A DNA stretch of 64,000 bases. Source: Ensifer sesbaniae. GTDB lineage: Bacteria; Pseudomonadota; Alphaproteobacteria; Rhizobiales; Rhizobiaceae. The position numbers and the translations under genes were made by a program. Location of the stretch: the NCBI RefSeq assembly GCF_013283665.1, contig NZ_JABEKU010000001.1, forward strand, positions 434,001 through 498,000, given 5' to 3'. This document shows, piece by piece, positions 1 to 8,185 of the stretch. Positions within the stretch are counted from its first letter, which is position 1, and the number at the start of each line of letters is the position of its first letter. The notes beneath the pieces are model-generated. The model was not told the DNA's origin. It made no database searches and saw only the letters and a program-made list of their open reading frames with translations.

Positions 1-62
1 GCAAAGGCCATGCCGTCGACATAGAGATGCACCACTGCGCTGATCGCCTGCTCGTCGGACAT
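1..62 (-). CDS. NTF2/SnoaL-like family protein, N-terminal fragment (partial)
   Basis: Only the first 20 codons lie in the window; the gene runs off the left edge. The start ATG is at 62 on the minus strand, preceded by a purine-rich GGAG element (about 66-71). The visible N-terminus, with the pattern AISAVVHLYVDGM, is typical of the small cone-shaped NTF2-like/SnoaL-like (putative lumazine-binding) proteins, which start with a helix of this kind. Function cannot be assigned from so short a piece. Confidence 0.5.
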   Translation of the reverse strand, partial: MSDEQAISAVVHLYVDGMAF

Positions 63-131
63 TCCCGCTCCTCCGGATTTGTTGCCGTTGGTTGAGAGGT
101 AGTGCGTCCGGCGGGAATTTCGATGGGAAAT

Positions 132-159
132 CTCCCCGCCCTTGACGGCAGGCGGGGAG
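132..159. repeat. GC-rich inverted repeat
   Basis: CTCCCCGCC (132-140) pairs with GGCGGGGAG (151-159) around a 10-base loop. It sits between the aldo/keto reductase stop and the NTF2-like start. There is no T-run, so it looks more like one of the palindromic intergenic repeats of rhizobia than a clean terminator. Confidence 0.45.
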
Positions 160-164
160 CAATA

Positions 165-215
165 GAGCATTTCCAGGAAAAGTGCGAAGCGGCTTTCCGT
201 CAGGAAATGCGCTGG
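165..215. repeat. Palindromic intergenic repeat, family A copy 1
   Basis: The block is framed by GCATTTCC (168-175) and GGAAATGC (203-210). Its core, GCGAAGCGGCTTTCCGT, recurs almost unchanged at 44851-44869 (copy 2). Both copies lie between genes. Sequences of this shape are abundant short palindromic elements in rhizobial genomes; the family link here is from memory, the match between copies is seen directly. Confidence 0.6.
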
Positions 216-269
216 AAACAAACAGATAGAGGGCTTCCACCACGCCGCTTCAACGGGAGACGCTCCAGC

Positions 270-1265
<996 letters not shown>

Positions 1266-1510
1266 GTCGTTTCCTTGTCTAGCTGGCACGCATCGAAACT
1301 CGCGCGCTGGGAGGGCACGTCTATCGTCCGAGGCGTGAATTGATGGTCGGGCGCCGCCGACGAGCCCGCGTGGGCGAACGACGGTTCCTCTGCGCCAAGG
1401 CTGACGAACTCCTCGCTCCGTCCGACGTTGGCGACGATTGAAGAATAGGGCCATGCGCCGCGGCTGAAAATCACTGTCAATTCTCACGGGCTGTTCTATT
1501 ATTTCGATCA
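1266..1510. other. Intergenic region between aldo/keto reductase and lysR remnant
   Basis: 245 bases separating the divergent aldo/keto reductase and LysR-type gene. It must hold both promoters. The part nearest the LysR start (about 1470-1510) is distinctly richer in A/T than its surroundings. I could not pick out a confident operator or a small gene. Confidence 0.3.
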
Positions 1511-2382
1511 ATGAACAGAACACAGCTCTCCCAACTTGCGGTATTGGCCGCCGTTGCCGCCCATGGCAGTTTTCGCGGGGCCGCCCGAGAACTGGGCGTG
1601 GCGCCATCAGCGGTGAGCCATGCCGTCGGCAGCCTCGAGACGAGCCTCGGCATCCGCCTTCTGGCGCGCACCACGCGCAGCGTCGCGCCGACGGAGGAGG
1701 GGCGCCGGCTGCTCGAACGGCTGGCGCCGGCGCTGGAAGAGATCGCCCTCGCACTAGAGGCCGCCGCCGACGCGCGTGAGCGCCCCGCCGGCAACCTGCG
1801 CATCACGGCGCCGCGGTTTGCCGCCGATCTCATCCTCGCGCCCCGGCTCGGCGCCTTCCTGAACCGCTATCCCGAGATCGTCCTGGAGATCGCCAACGAG
1901 GACGGCTTCACCGACATCGTTGAAAAGGGCTACGACGCCGGAATCAGGCTCGGCGAAAGTCTGGAGGCCGATATGATCGCGGTGAAGGTCGGGCCGGAGC
2001 TCGAAAGTGCCGTCGTTGCGTCGCCCGACTACTTCGCGCGCCATGGCCGGCCGCAGCACCCGCGCGATCTCGCTCAGCATCGCTGCATCCGCCTGCGCTT
2101 TTCCAATGGCGCGCTCTATCGCTGGGAGTTTGAGAAGGACGGCGAGGAGTTGACGGTATCGGTCGAAGGCCCGCTGATCCTCACCGAGGACAGGCCGATC
2201 ATCAAGGCGGCGATCGGCGGTGCCGGTCTGGCCTATCTCTTTCGCTCCCGGGTCGAGACGGCGATCGCCGAAGGTCGGCTGGGTGCGCACCTTATGCCGG
2301 TCCATATCTCTATTATCCGAGCCGCAGGCAGATGCGGCCGGCGCTACGCGCCTTCATCGATTTCTTCCGGCACAGCGGATAG
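1511..2382 (+). pseudogene. LysR-family transcriptional regulator with a frameshifted, shortened C-terminus
   Basis: Residues 1-60 are a typical LysR winged helix-turn-helix ([16 protein letters not shown]) and residues 90-258 the start and middle of the substrate-binding domain. After about 2279 the reading frame leaves the family pattern. In another frame the expected ending is intact: LYYPSRRQ at about 2308 through ALRAFIDFF to a stop at 2380-2382. Between the two, the usual segment of about 15 residues (VRxLEDWxPPFPGLY) is cut down to scraps, so there is an extra G near 2281 and bases missing around 2296-2305. As read, the frame continues to 2461 with an unrelated tail. The DNA-binding domain could still be made. 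It is divergent from the aldo/keto reductase. Confidence 0.75.
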
Positions 2383-2473
2383 CAGCCGCTCTGGAATCGG
2401 GTGGCGCGGTTGGGCCGAATCTGGAATGCCATTGGCTCGCGCACTCCGTTTGTTCGGATGAGAAAGGAAGACG

Positions 2474-3109
2474 ATGAAGAAGCCCGGATCGATGAAGGGT
2501 CTTGAAGATCTCGGCCGTGTGCGGCTCTCCCGGAATTTCTTCTTCCGCGAGTTCCTGCATTCGGAGATCGCCGATTTCTACCGTATCCCGAACATCCCTG
2601 ATGATCCGGATCTCGCGATCGAGGCGGGGCGGCGCCTCTGCGAAGAACTGCTGGAGCCGCTGGAAGCGACCTTCGGCCGCCTCGTCATTCGCTCCGGCTA
2701 CCGCAATCGCGCCGTCAACGGCTTCGGCAACGCCAATGGCCTCAATTGTTCGACCAATGCCGCTTCGGCCGCCGACCATATCTGGGACATGCGCGACGCC
2801 GACGGATGTATCGGCGCCACCGCCTGCATCGTCATCCCCTGGGTATGGGACCGGCGCGGCGACATCGGCGGCTGGCAGTCGATCGCCTGGTGGATCCACG
2901 ACCACCTGCCCTACGCCTCGCTCTGTTTCTTCCCGAAGCTCTGGGCTTTCAACATCCAGTGGCACGAGCGGCCCGCGCGCCGGATCATGAGCTTCGTGCA
3001 GCCGCGCGGCGTCCTGACGAAGGCGGGCATGGCCAACCAGGGCGGCAGCCATGCCGAGGCCTATGCCGGTTTTCCGGATTTGCGGAATGTGCGGAAACTG
3101 ACCTTGTAG
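2474..3109 (+). CDS. Hypothetical protein with peptidase M15-like features
   Basis: 211 residues with a strong ribosome binding site (GAGAAAGGAAG) before the ATG. Three stretches recall the D-Ala-D-Ala carboxypeptidase/M15 fold: SRNFFFREFLHSEIA near the N-terminus, VIRSGYRNRAVN around residue 70, and a histidine-bearing ADHIWDM about 25 residues later followed by NIQWHE near residue 160. The canonical SxHxxGxAxD zinc motif is not present in standard spacing, so activity is uncertain. No signal peptide is visible. It lies just after the lysR remnant and is codon-biased like its neighbours, so it is a real gene of unproven function. Confidence 0.6.
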   Translation: MKKPGSMKGLEDLGRVRLSRNFFFREFLHSEIADFYRIPNIPDDPDLAIEAGRRLCEELLEPLEATFGRLVIRSGYRNRAVNGFGNANGLNCSTNAASAADHIWDMRDADGCIGATACIVIPWVWDRRGDIGGWQSIAWWIHDHLPYASLCFFPKLWAFNIQWHERPARRIMSFVQPRGVLTKAGMANQGGSHAEAYAGFPDLRNVRKLTL

Positions 3110-3228
3110 CGCACATGCTCGTCGGTGCCGGAGGAGCGCTCACGGAGCCGCCGCACGGCGGCATGGTCGGCTTCGGTGCACCAGTGGGAGCCGACGCCGA
3201 TCGCTTCGTCGCCACCGGCAGCAGCGCG
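3061..3228 (-). other. Coding-like fragment without a start codon
   Basis: On the minus strand 55 codons are open between two in-frame stops, with very high GC at third positions and natural-looking protein (GVGSHWCTEADHAAVRRLRE and onward). No start codon is present, and the last part overlaps the end of the gene on the other strand. It may be the tail of a lost gene; I do not recognise the family. Confidence 0.25.
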
Positions 3229-3257
3229 TCAATGCCATCGTGCTGGCTTTGCCTCCG

Positions 3258-4208
3258 TCATTCGCCGACATCGTTGAGTTGCTGGATCGCTTCATCCGAC
3301 AGCTGGAGATCGGCAGAACGAATGAGGCTCTGCAACTGCGCGAGGTTCGTGGCGCTGGCGATCGGTGCCGTGACGCCCTTGCGCGTCCGGACCCAGGCGA
3401 GCGCAATTTCTGCCTGGCTTGCACCGGTTTCGGCGGCAATCTCGTCGAGCACGCCAAGGATGCGCATGCCGCGTCCGTCGAGGTATTTCTCGACACCGCT
3501 GCCGCGCGCCGAGCCTTCGAGGTCCTTGTGTGTTCGGTACTTGCCCGACAGGAAGCCACGCGCCAGCGCGAAATAGGTGATCACGCCGATCTCTTCCGAA
3601 ATGCAGAGGTCGCGCAGCGGTCCCTCGAAGGCGTCCCGGTCGTAGAGATTGTATTCCGGCTGCAGCACCGCATAGCGCGGCAGGCCGTGGGTCGCGGATA
3701 TGTCGAGCGCCTCGCGCAGCTGCAGCGAATTCAGGTTGGAGGCACCGATGTTGCGGACCTTGCCTTCGGACAGCAATTGGTCATAGGCCGCAAGCGTCTC
3801 TTCACAGGGCGTTTCCGGGTCCGGCCAGTGGGAGAGATAAAGGTCGATATGGTCGGTCTGCAGCCGCCTCAGCGAATCTTCGACCGCTTGCAGGATCCAA
3901 CGGCGCGAAAGCCCCTTGCGGCCGGGCCCGAGTTCGGAACCGACTTTGGTGACGATGACTGCCTTATCGCGTGGTCGCCTCGATTGTTTCAGCCACTTGC
4001 CGATGATCGTTTCGGATTCTCCGCCCTGGTTGCCTGGCGCCCAGGAGGAATAGACGTCTGCGGTATCGATGGCGTTGAAGCCGGCATCGAAGAAGGCATC
4101 GAGCAAGGCGAACGACGTCTTTTCGTCGGCGGTCCAACCAAAGACATTGCCGCCGAAGACAAGTGGCGCGATTTCCAGGTCAGTGCGGCCAAGTCTCAGT
4201 TTTTCCAT
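3258..4208 (-). CDS. Aldo/keto reductase
   Basis: 316 residues, full length for the family. The tetrad is visible: Asp48 and Tyr53 (IDTADVYSSW), Lys88 (IVTKVG) and His127 (YLSHWPD). The barrel strands and the C-terminal IASATNLAQL coenzyme segment are in order. The GNQGGESE insert after the catalytic tyrosine and the DxxTPCEETL helix place it near the YajO/Tas-like group of NADPH-dependent reductases rather than with the first reductase of the window. Physiological substrate is unknown. It is transcribed away from the Gfo/Idh/MocA gene, with a 300-base gap that carries a mosaic repeat. Confidence 0.9.
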   Translation of the reverse strand: MEKLRLGRTDLEIAPLVFGGNVFGWTADEKTSFALLDAFFDAGFNAIDTADVYSSWAPGNQGGESETIIGKWLKQSRRPRDKAVIVTKVGSELGPGRKGLSRRWILQAVEDSLRRLQTDHIDLYLSHWPDPETPCEETLAAYDQLLSEGKVRNIGASNLNSLQLREALDISATHGLPRYAVLQPEYNLYDRDAFEGPLRDLCISEEIGVITYFALARGFLSGKYRTHKDLEGSARGSGVEKYLDGRGMRILGVLDEIAAETGASQAEIALAWVRTRKGVTAPIASATNLAQLQSLIRSADLQLSDEAIQQLNDVGE

Positions 4209-4370
4209 GGGGTCGCTCCATTGGACGGGATGGAAGCATATCGCGATCGGGAGGATTGCGAAGGGAAAGATAGGGCGGAAAAGCTGACATTGTCACCCGC
4301 CCCAGGGCTTTTTTCTGCGAACGGGAATCTCCGTCGGAACGATATCAACCGCTTGATAGGTACGTACCTC

Positions 4371-4478
4371 GGCGCTACAGCGCCGCGCGTATTTAGACGC
4401 GCTAAGGTCGCTGTAGCACTTTGAGTTGCTGCATGTTTTCATCCTTAAATTGCAGGAAATTTAAGGAAACATGCAGTA
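4371..4478. repeat. RIME-like palindromic intergenic mosaic element
   Basis: Two nested palindromic modules follow each other. The first has CGCTACAGCG (4373-4382) paired with CGCTGTAGC (4410-4418) around a GCGCGT/ACGCGC inner stem. The second is a long hairpin, CTGCATGTTT (4429-4438) to ACATGCAG (4469-4476), with CCTTAAAT and TTTAAGG inside. This layout matches the Rhizobium-specific intergenic mosaic elements as I remember them. It occupies most of the otherwise empty 4209-4509 interval; the first module recurs in part near 54651 and 32115. Confidence 0.65.
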
Positions 4479-4509
4479 GTCTCGGCCGCTAAAATCAGGG
4501 AGCTCCGCC

Positions 4510-5496
4510 ATGTTACGTTTCGGAATTCTGTCCACGGCCAAGATCGGCCGCGATCTCGTCGTGCCGGCCATTCAGGATGCGGAAAACTGCGTCGTCTCGG
4601 CTGTTGCCAGCCGCGACTTCGCAAAAGCCCGGGCCATGGCCGATCGCTTCTCCGCCCCGCATGCCTTCGGCTCCTATGAGGACATGCTGGCCTCCGACGT
4701 CATCGATGCGGTCTATATCCCGCTGCCGACGGCACAGCACGTCGAATGGTCGGTGAAGGCCGCCAATGCCGGCAAGCACGTGCTCTGCGAAAAGCCGATC
4801 GCGCTGCGCGCCTCGGAGATCGACGCCTTGATCGCCGCGCGTGATCGCAATGGGGTTCTGATCGCCGAAGCCTTCATGGTCACCTACAGCCCCGTCTGGC
4901 GCAAGGTGCGCGCGCTGCTGGCTGAGGGCGCGATCGGCCGGCTGCGCCACGTCCAGGGTGCATTCACCTATTTCAACCGCGACCCCAACAACATGCGCAA
5001 CATTCCCGCGCTCGGCGGCGGCGGCCTGCCGGATATCGGCGTCTATCCGACGATCACCACCCGCTTCGTCACCGGCCAGGAGCCGGTGCGGGTTCAGGCA
5101 AACACCGATCGCGATCAGGAATTCGGCACCGACATCTATTCGAGCGTGCGGGCAGACTTCGGTGATTTCGAGCTGAGCTTCTATATCTCCACCCAGCTCG
5201 CTGCCCGCCAGATCATGGTCTTCCACGGCGACAAGGGCTTCATCGAGGTGAAATCGCCCTTCAACGCCGACCGCTACGGCCGAGAGGAGGTGGAACTCAC
5301 CAATCAGAACCACGCCCAGTCGCAGCTCTTCCGCTTCCAGGATGCGCGCCAGTACAAGCTCCAGGCGGAAGCCTTCTCGCGCGCCGCCAAGGGCGAGCCC
5401 GAGGAAGTGGTGACACTCGAGAATTCGCGCCTCAACCAGAAATTCATCGATGCGATCTACCGCGCCAGCGCCAAGGACGGCTGGGAGACCATCTGA
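4510..5496 (+). CDS. Gfo/Idh/MocA-family oxidoreductase
   Basis: 328 residues, typical length. Residues 1-120 form the NAD(P)-binding Rossmann domain, and the hallmark EKP motif of the family is at residues 94-96 (VLCEKPIAL). The second domain begins near residue 125 and contains [12 protein letters not shown], the stretch that carries the substrate-binding aspartate and tyrosine in this family. Members oxidise or reduce sugars, inositols and related polyols (trans-dihydrodiol dehydrogenase-like enzymes also belong here). It stands alone, so the substrate cannot be told. A strong hairpin follows the stop. Confidence 0.9.
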   Translation: MLRFGILSTAKIGRDLVVPAIQDAENCVVSAVASRDFAKARAMADRFSAPHAFGSYEDMLASDVIDAVYIPLPTAQHVEWSVKAANAGKHVLCEKPIALRASEIDALIAARDRNGVLIAEAFMVTYSPVWRKVRALLAEGAIGRLRHVQGAFTYFNRDPNNMRNIPALGGGGLPDIGVYPTITTRFVTGQEPVRVQANTDRDQEFGTDIYSSVRADFGDFELSFYISTQLAARQIMVFHGDKGFIEVKSPFNADRYGREEVELTNQNHAQSQLFRFQDARQYKLQAEAFSRAAKGEPEEVVTLENSRLNQKFIDAIYRASAKDGWETI

Positions 5497-5513
5497 GCCG
5501 GTCGAAGAATGCG

Positions 5514-5548
5514 AGGAGGTCCGCCGGCATGGCTGGCGGACCTCCTTC
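5514..5548. terminator. Bidirectional intrinsic terminator
   Basis: AGGAGGTCCGCC (5514-5525) pairs perfectly with GGCGGACCTCCT (5535-5546) over a 9-base loop. It lies between the ends of the convergent oxidoreductase and membrane-protein genes, so it can serve both. Confidence 0.75.
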
Positions 5549-5565
5549 TCGATCTCTTGGGTTCG

Positions 5566-5970
5566 TCAGGCGAGCGCGGCGCGTTCCCGTGCCAGTCCCC
5601 GCAGCTTGAAGAACAGGAAGTCGGCGACAGCGATCATGCCGATCACGACGAGGGCGATGCCCGCAGCTGAGAGATCGGTATAGGCCGTGAACAGCAGCAC
5701 TAGGCTCGCCATCTGCCAGAGCACGTCGCCGGCAATGCTGATGCGCGCCGCTGCCGTTACCGGACCGCCATTGCGCGCCGCCGACAGGTGAAAGATCCCC
5801 CAGACCAGCAGTCCAACGCCGAGCACCTTCATCGTGACAGGTGTCGCGGCGGGGCTGATCAATGCGGCGAAGGGTGCCGCGTCGAGGATCAGGACGGCGG
5901 CGGCGACCAGCGAGAATGCACCGTCGGCAAGGAAGGTCTTGTTGAGCAGGCTGCGGTTCGAGAGGTTCAT
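5566..5970 (-). CDS. Small integral membrane protein
   Basis: 134 residues. Four hydrophobic segments are seen at roughly residues 13-32, 45-62, 78-98 and 100-118, ending in a basic KLRGLARER tail on the presumed cytoplasmic side. The start at 5970 was chosen over 5982 because GGAG stands six bases before it. I know no precise family name for it. It is divergent from the XRE regulator at 6099, with two perfect palindromes in the shared promoter region, so it is likely to be that regulator's target. Function unknown. Confidence 0.75.
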   Translation of the reverse strand: MNLSNRSLLNKTFLADGAFSLVAAAVLILDAAPFAALISPAATPVTMKVLGVGLLVWGIFHLSAARNGGPVTAAARISIAGDVLWQMASLVLLFTAYTDLSAAGIALVVIGMIAVADFLFFKLRGLARERAALA

Positions 5971-6010
5971 TTTCGGCTCCATCCGTTTGTCGATGGCCGG
6001 ATATTGCTCT

Positions 6011-6045
6011 GATGACGTCATCGAACCAATTACCTCTGAGGTAAT
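6011..6045. promoter_or_regulatory. Two perfect palindromes, probable operators
   Basis: GATGACGTCATC (6011-6022) is a perfect 12-base palindrome and ATTACCTCTGAGGTAAT (6029-6045) a perfect 17-base one with a central T. Both lie in the 128-base gap between the divergent small membrane protein and the XRE regulator. The second is the likelier regulator site because of its length and spacing; which protein binds is inference. Confidence 0.65.
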
Positions 6046-6098
6046 GGATTTACTTGGCACGGACGTCACTCTGCCGGGCAAATGGAGAAAACAGGCAT

Positions 6099-6878
6099 AT
6101 GCAATTTGGCGAACATCTGAAGGAATGGCGTGGCCATCGCCGCATGAGCCAGCTCGATCTCGCGGGCGCTGCCGGCATCTCGGCGCGGCACCTGTCGTTC
6201 CTGGAAACCGGTCGCTCGAAACCGTCGGAGGGCATGATCCTGCGGCTGGCCTCGGTGCTGGATATTCCGGCCCGCGACCAGGGAACGCTGTTTTCGGCAG
6301 CCGGCTATCGGCCGCGCATGGCGACGCGCCCGGCCGCAGGGCTGGACGCCATGCCGCCGGCCGTCGCCAATGCCATCAGGCTCATCCTGGCCCGGCACGA
6401 TCCCTATCCCGGCCTGGTACTCGACCATGAATACACGCTGCTCGTCGTCAACCCGGCGCTGGCGAGCCTGGCCGTGGCTGCCGACATTCCATTCCAGCCC
6501 GGAGAAAACTTCCTCGACGCGTTCCTCGGCAACGAAAACGTTCGCAAGCTGGTCGTCAACTGGGAGGCCGCGGCGGCTGATCTCGTACAGCGCGTGCGCA
6601 CCGAGGCCTGGCTGCAGGGGCCGCGCAGCCGCCTCGGCAAACGCCTGGAGAAAGCCGCGTCGAGCCCGGCGGTCGAGCGGGCGATCGAAAACCACCCCGC
6701 CACCGATCGCCTGCCCGTGCTGCCGATCGAGCTCGATGTCGGCGGCCCGCGCTTGAGCTTCATCACCACGCTGCAGACCTTCGGCTCGACCCAGGATGCC
6801 CTGGTGGAAGGCGTGCTGATCGAATCCTTCTTCCCCGCGGACGAGGAGACCAAGGCGTTTTTCGAACGGAAGGGGTGA
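6099..6878 (+). CDS. XRE-family transcriptional regulator with MmyB-like ligand domain
   Basis: 259 residues. Residues 3-65 are a Cro/C1-type helix-turn-helix (MSQLDLAGAAGISARHLSFL). Residues 90-255 match the MmyB-like domain, a PAS-like fold thought to bind small molecules, with the PYPGLVLDHEYTLLVVNPAL opening and the QTFGSTQDALVEGVLIESFFP ending typical of the group. The start at 6099 is preferred over a longer frame because the helix-turn-helix family begins there and a GGAG lies upstream. It probably controls itself and the divergent membrane-protein gene through the palindromes between them. Confidence 0.88.
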   Translation: MQFGEHLKEWRGHRRMSQLDLAGAAGISARHLSFLETGRSKPSEGMILRLASVLDIPARDQGTLFSAAGYRPRMATRPAAGLDAMPPAVANAIRLILARHDPYPGLVLDHEYTLLVVNPALASLAVAADIPFQPGENFLDAFLGNENVRKLVVNWEAAAADLVQRVRTEAWLQGPRSRLGKRLEKAASSPAVERAIENHPATDRLPVLPIELDVGGPRLSFITTLQTFGSTQDALVEGVLIESFFPADEETKAFFERKG

Positions 6879-6881
6879 GCG

Positions 6882-7094
6882 CTATTGCTGGTCGCGCTGC
6901 CGGTCGATGGCAATGGCGCCGCACAGCATAAGGGCGAGGCCCATGTTGTAGGCGCCGATCGTTGCTAACGCTTCGATCCAGTCACCGCCTGCGCCGGCCA
7001 AAGCCGTCAGCGCCGCGCCGACGAACAGGCAGGCGCGTGCCGATCGCAGGCCGCATGCGATGATGCCGAGGAGGAAGGAAGCGGTGACGATCAT
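6882..7094 (-). CDS. Small membrane protein of the glycosylation operon
   Basis: 70 residues with two predicted membrane helices (about 3-35 and 46-64) and a short charged tail (DRQRDQQ). It begins 14 bases after the EamA-like gene and is the last gene of the operon led by the family-2 glycosyltransferase. Small proteins of this kind sometimes pair with ArnE/EmrE-like flippase subunits, which would make it the partner of the gene upstream. I do not recognise a named family. Confidence 0.6.
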   Translation of the reverse strand: MIVTASFLLGIIACGLRSARACLFVGAALTALAGAGGDWIEALATIGAYNMGLALMLCGAIAIDRQRDQQ

Positions 7095-7108
7095 GGTCCC
7101 GGGCACCC

Positions 7109-7471
7109 TTACGAATTGATGATAATCATGCCGCTGATGATCAGCGCGGCACCGAGGCCGTAGCGCAGCGTCATGGCCTCGCCGAGGAAGACGGCAGCAA
7201 GCAGCGGTACGAGGCAGAACGTCAACGCCATGAACGAATAGGCGATCGTCAGCGGCACGGACTTGATCGTGAAGATCCAGATGATCGTGCCGATGCCATA
7301 GACGGCTAATGCCGTGAGCAATGTCGGGCTGAGGGCGAGCGCCAGCAGCCCGTGAGCGTTGGCGTCGCCGGTCTTGGCGCTCGTCAGCTTGAAGAGGATC
7401 TGTCCGGCCGAAATCAGCACCGGTGTGAAAAACAGTCCGAACCAGACAGTGGGCGCCAGATTGAGATTCAT
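7109..7471 (-). CDS. EamA/ArnE-like small transporter subunit
   Basis: 120 residues with four membrane helices, the size of a half-unit in the drug/metabolite transporter superfamily. The PLTIAYSFMALTFCLVPLLA and GEAMTLRYGLGAALIISGM segments are characteristic of the ArnE/ArnF and EmrE-like group. The ATG at 7471 was chosen because GAGGGG lies five bases upstream; a GTG at 7477 is the alternative. It starts 9 bases after the methyltransferase stop. Together with the polyprenyl-phosphate-type glycosyltransferase it suggests flipping of a lipid-linked sugar across the inner membrane. Confidence 0.75.
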   Translation of the reverse strand: MNLNLAPTVWFGLFFTPVLISAGQILFKLTSAKTGDANAHGLLALALSPTLLTALAVYGIGTIIWIFTIKSVPLTIAYSFMALTFCLVPLLAAVFLGEAMTLRYGLGAALIISGMIIINS

Positions 7472-7480
7472 CGCCACCCC

Positions 7481-8185
7481 TCACACCGCCAGAGCTTTGT
7501 CTTCGCGATAGAAGATGTCGCGGCCGATATCGATGCACTCGTGTTCGGCTGGAACCGGATGCATCGCGCGAAGGAAGGAGTGGGTGTAGGGAAAGAAATT
7601 GAAGTGCGGGTTGAACGTGTAGCGATACTCGCGCTCGCGCGGCACGACGATGATCAGGCGCCGCCGGGTGATCCGGCGAAGCTCGGAAATCGCCTTGCGA
7701 TAGTCGAGGATATGCTCGATGACGTGCGTGCAGACGACGGTATCGAACTCGCCATCGGCAAACGGCAGCTCCTCGATCATCGCCGCGTGATACTCTACGC
7801 CCTCGATCCGGGCCGCATCGTCGATGGCAAAGTCGACGCCCGTGAGGCGCCGAAGGCCCGGATTAGGCTCTCGAATACGCTTCAGCAGAACGCCGGTTCC
7901 GCAACCGACGTCGCAGACGCCGTCGCCGACGACGCTTGCCGCGATCTTGCGAACGCAGGCTTCCGAATTGTCCGTTCCCTCGTGGACCCTCGGATGCAGC
8001 CGGTAGAGATCTTCGTATTCGCGCGCCGACAGGAACGGCGCACGCGCGCGAAACTCGGCAAGATGCGCGATATGCTTGCCCCAGGCGAGGCTGGCCATGC
8101 CCTTGAAAAGCCGCGAATCTCGGAAGATCGGCGGGATGACGTCTTCGATGATGAAGCGTATGCGGTTGGTTGTTTCCCGGTTCAT
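7481..8185 (-). CDS. Class I SAM-dependent methyltransferase
   Basis: 234 residues. The SAM-binding motif I is VCDVGCGTG near residue 90, followed by the acidic end of strand 2 (TGVDFAID) and the motif around VVCTHVIEHI near residue 150. This is the UbiE/type-11 methyltransferase layout. Its ATG overlaps the stop of the glycosyltransferase by four bases (ATGA at 8182-8185), which implies translational coupling. In this setting the acceptor is likely a sugar or lipid-linked intermediate, but that is inference from neighbours. Confidence 0.85.
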   Translation of the reverse strand: MNRETTNRIRFIIEDVIPPIFRDSRLFKGMASLAWGKHIAHLAEFRARAPFLSAREYEDLYRLHPRVHEGTDNSEACVRKIAASVVGDGVCDVGCGTGVLLKRIREPNPGLRRLTGVDFAIDDAARIEGVEYHAAMIEELPFADGEFDTVVCTHVIEHILDYRKAISELRRITRRRLIIVVPREREYRYTFNPHFNFFPYTHSFLRAMHPVPAEHECIDIGRDIFYREDKALAV

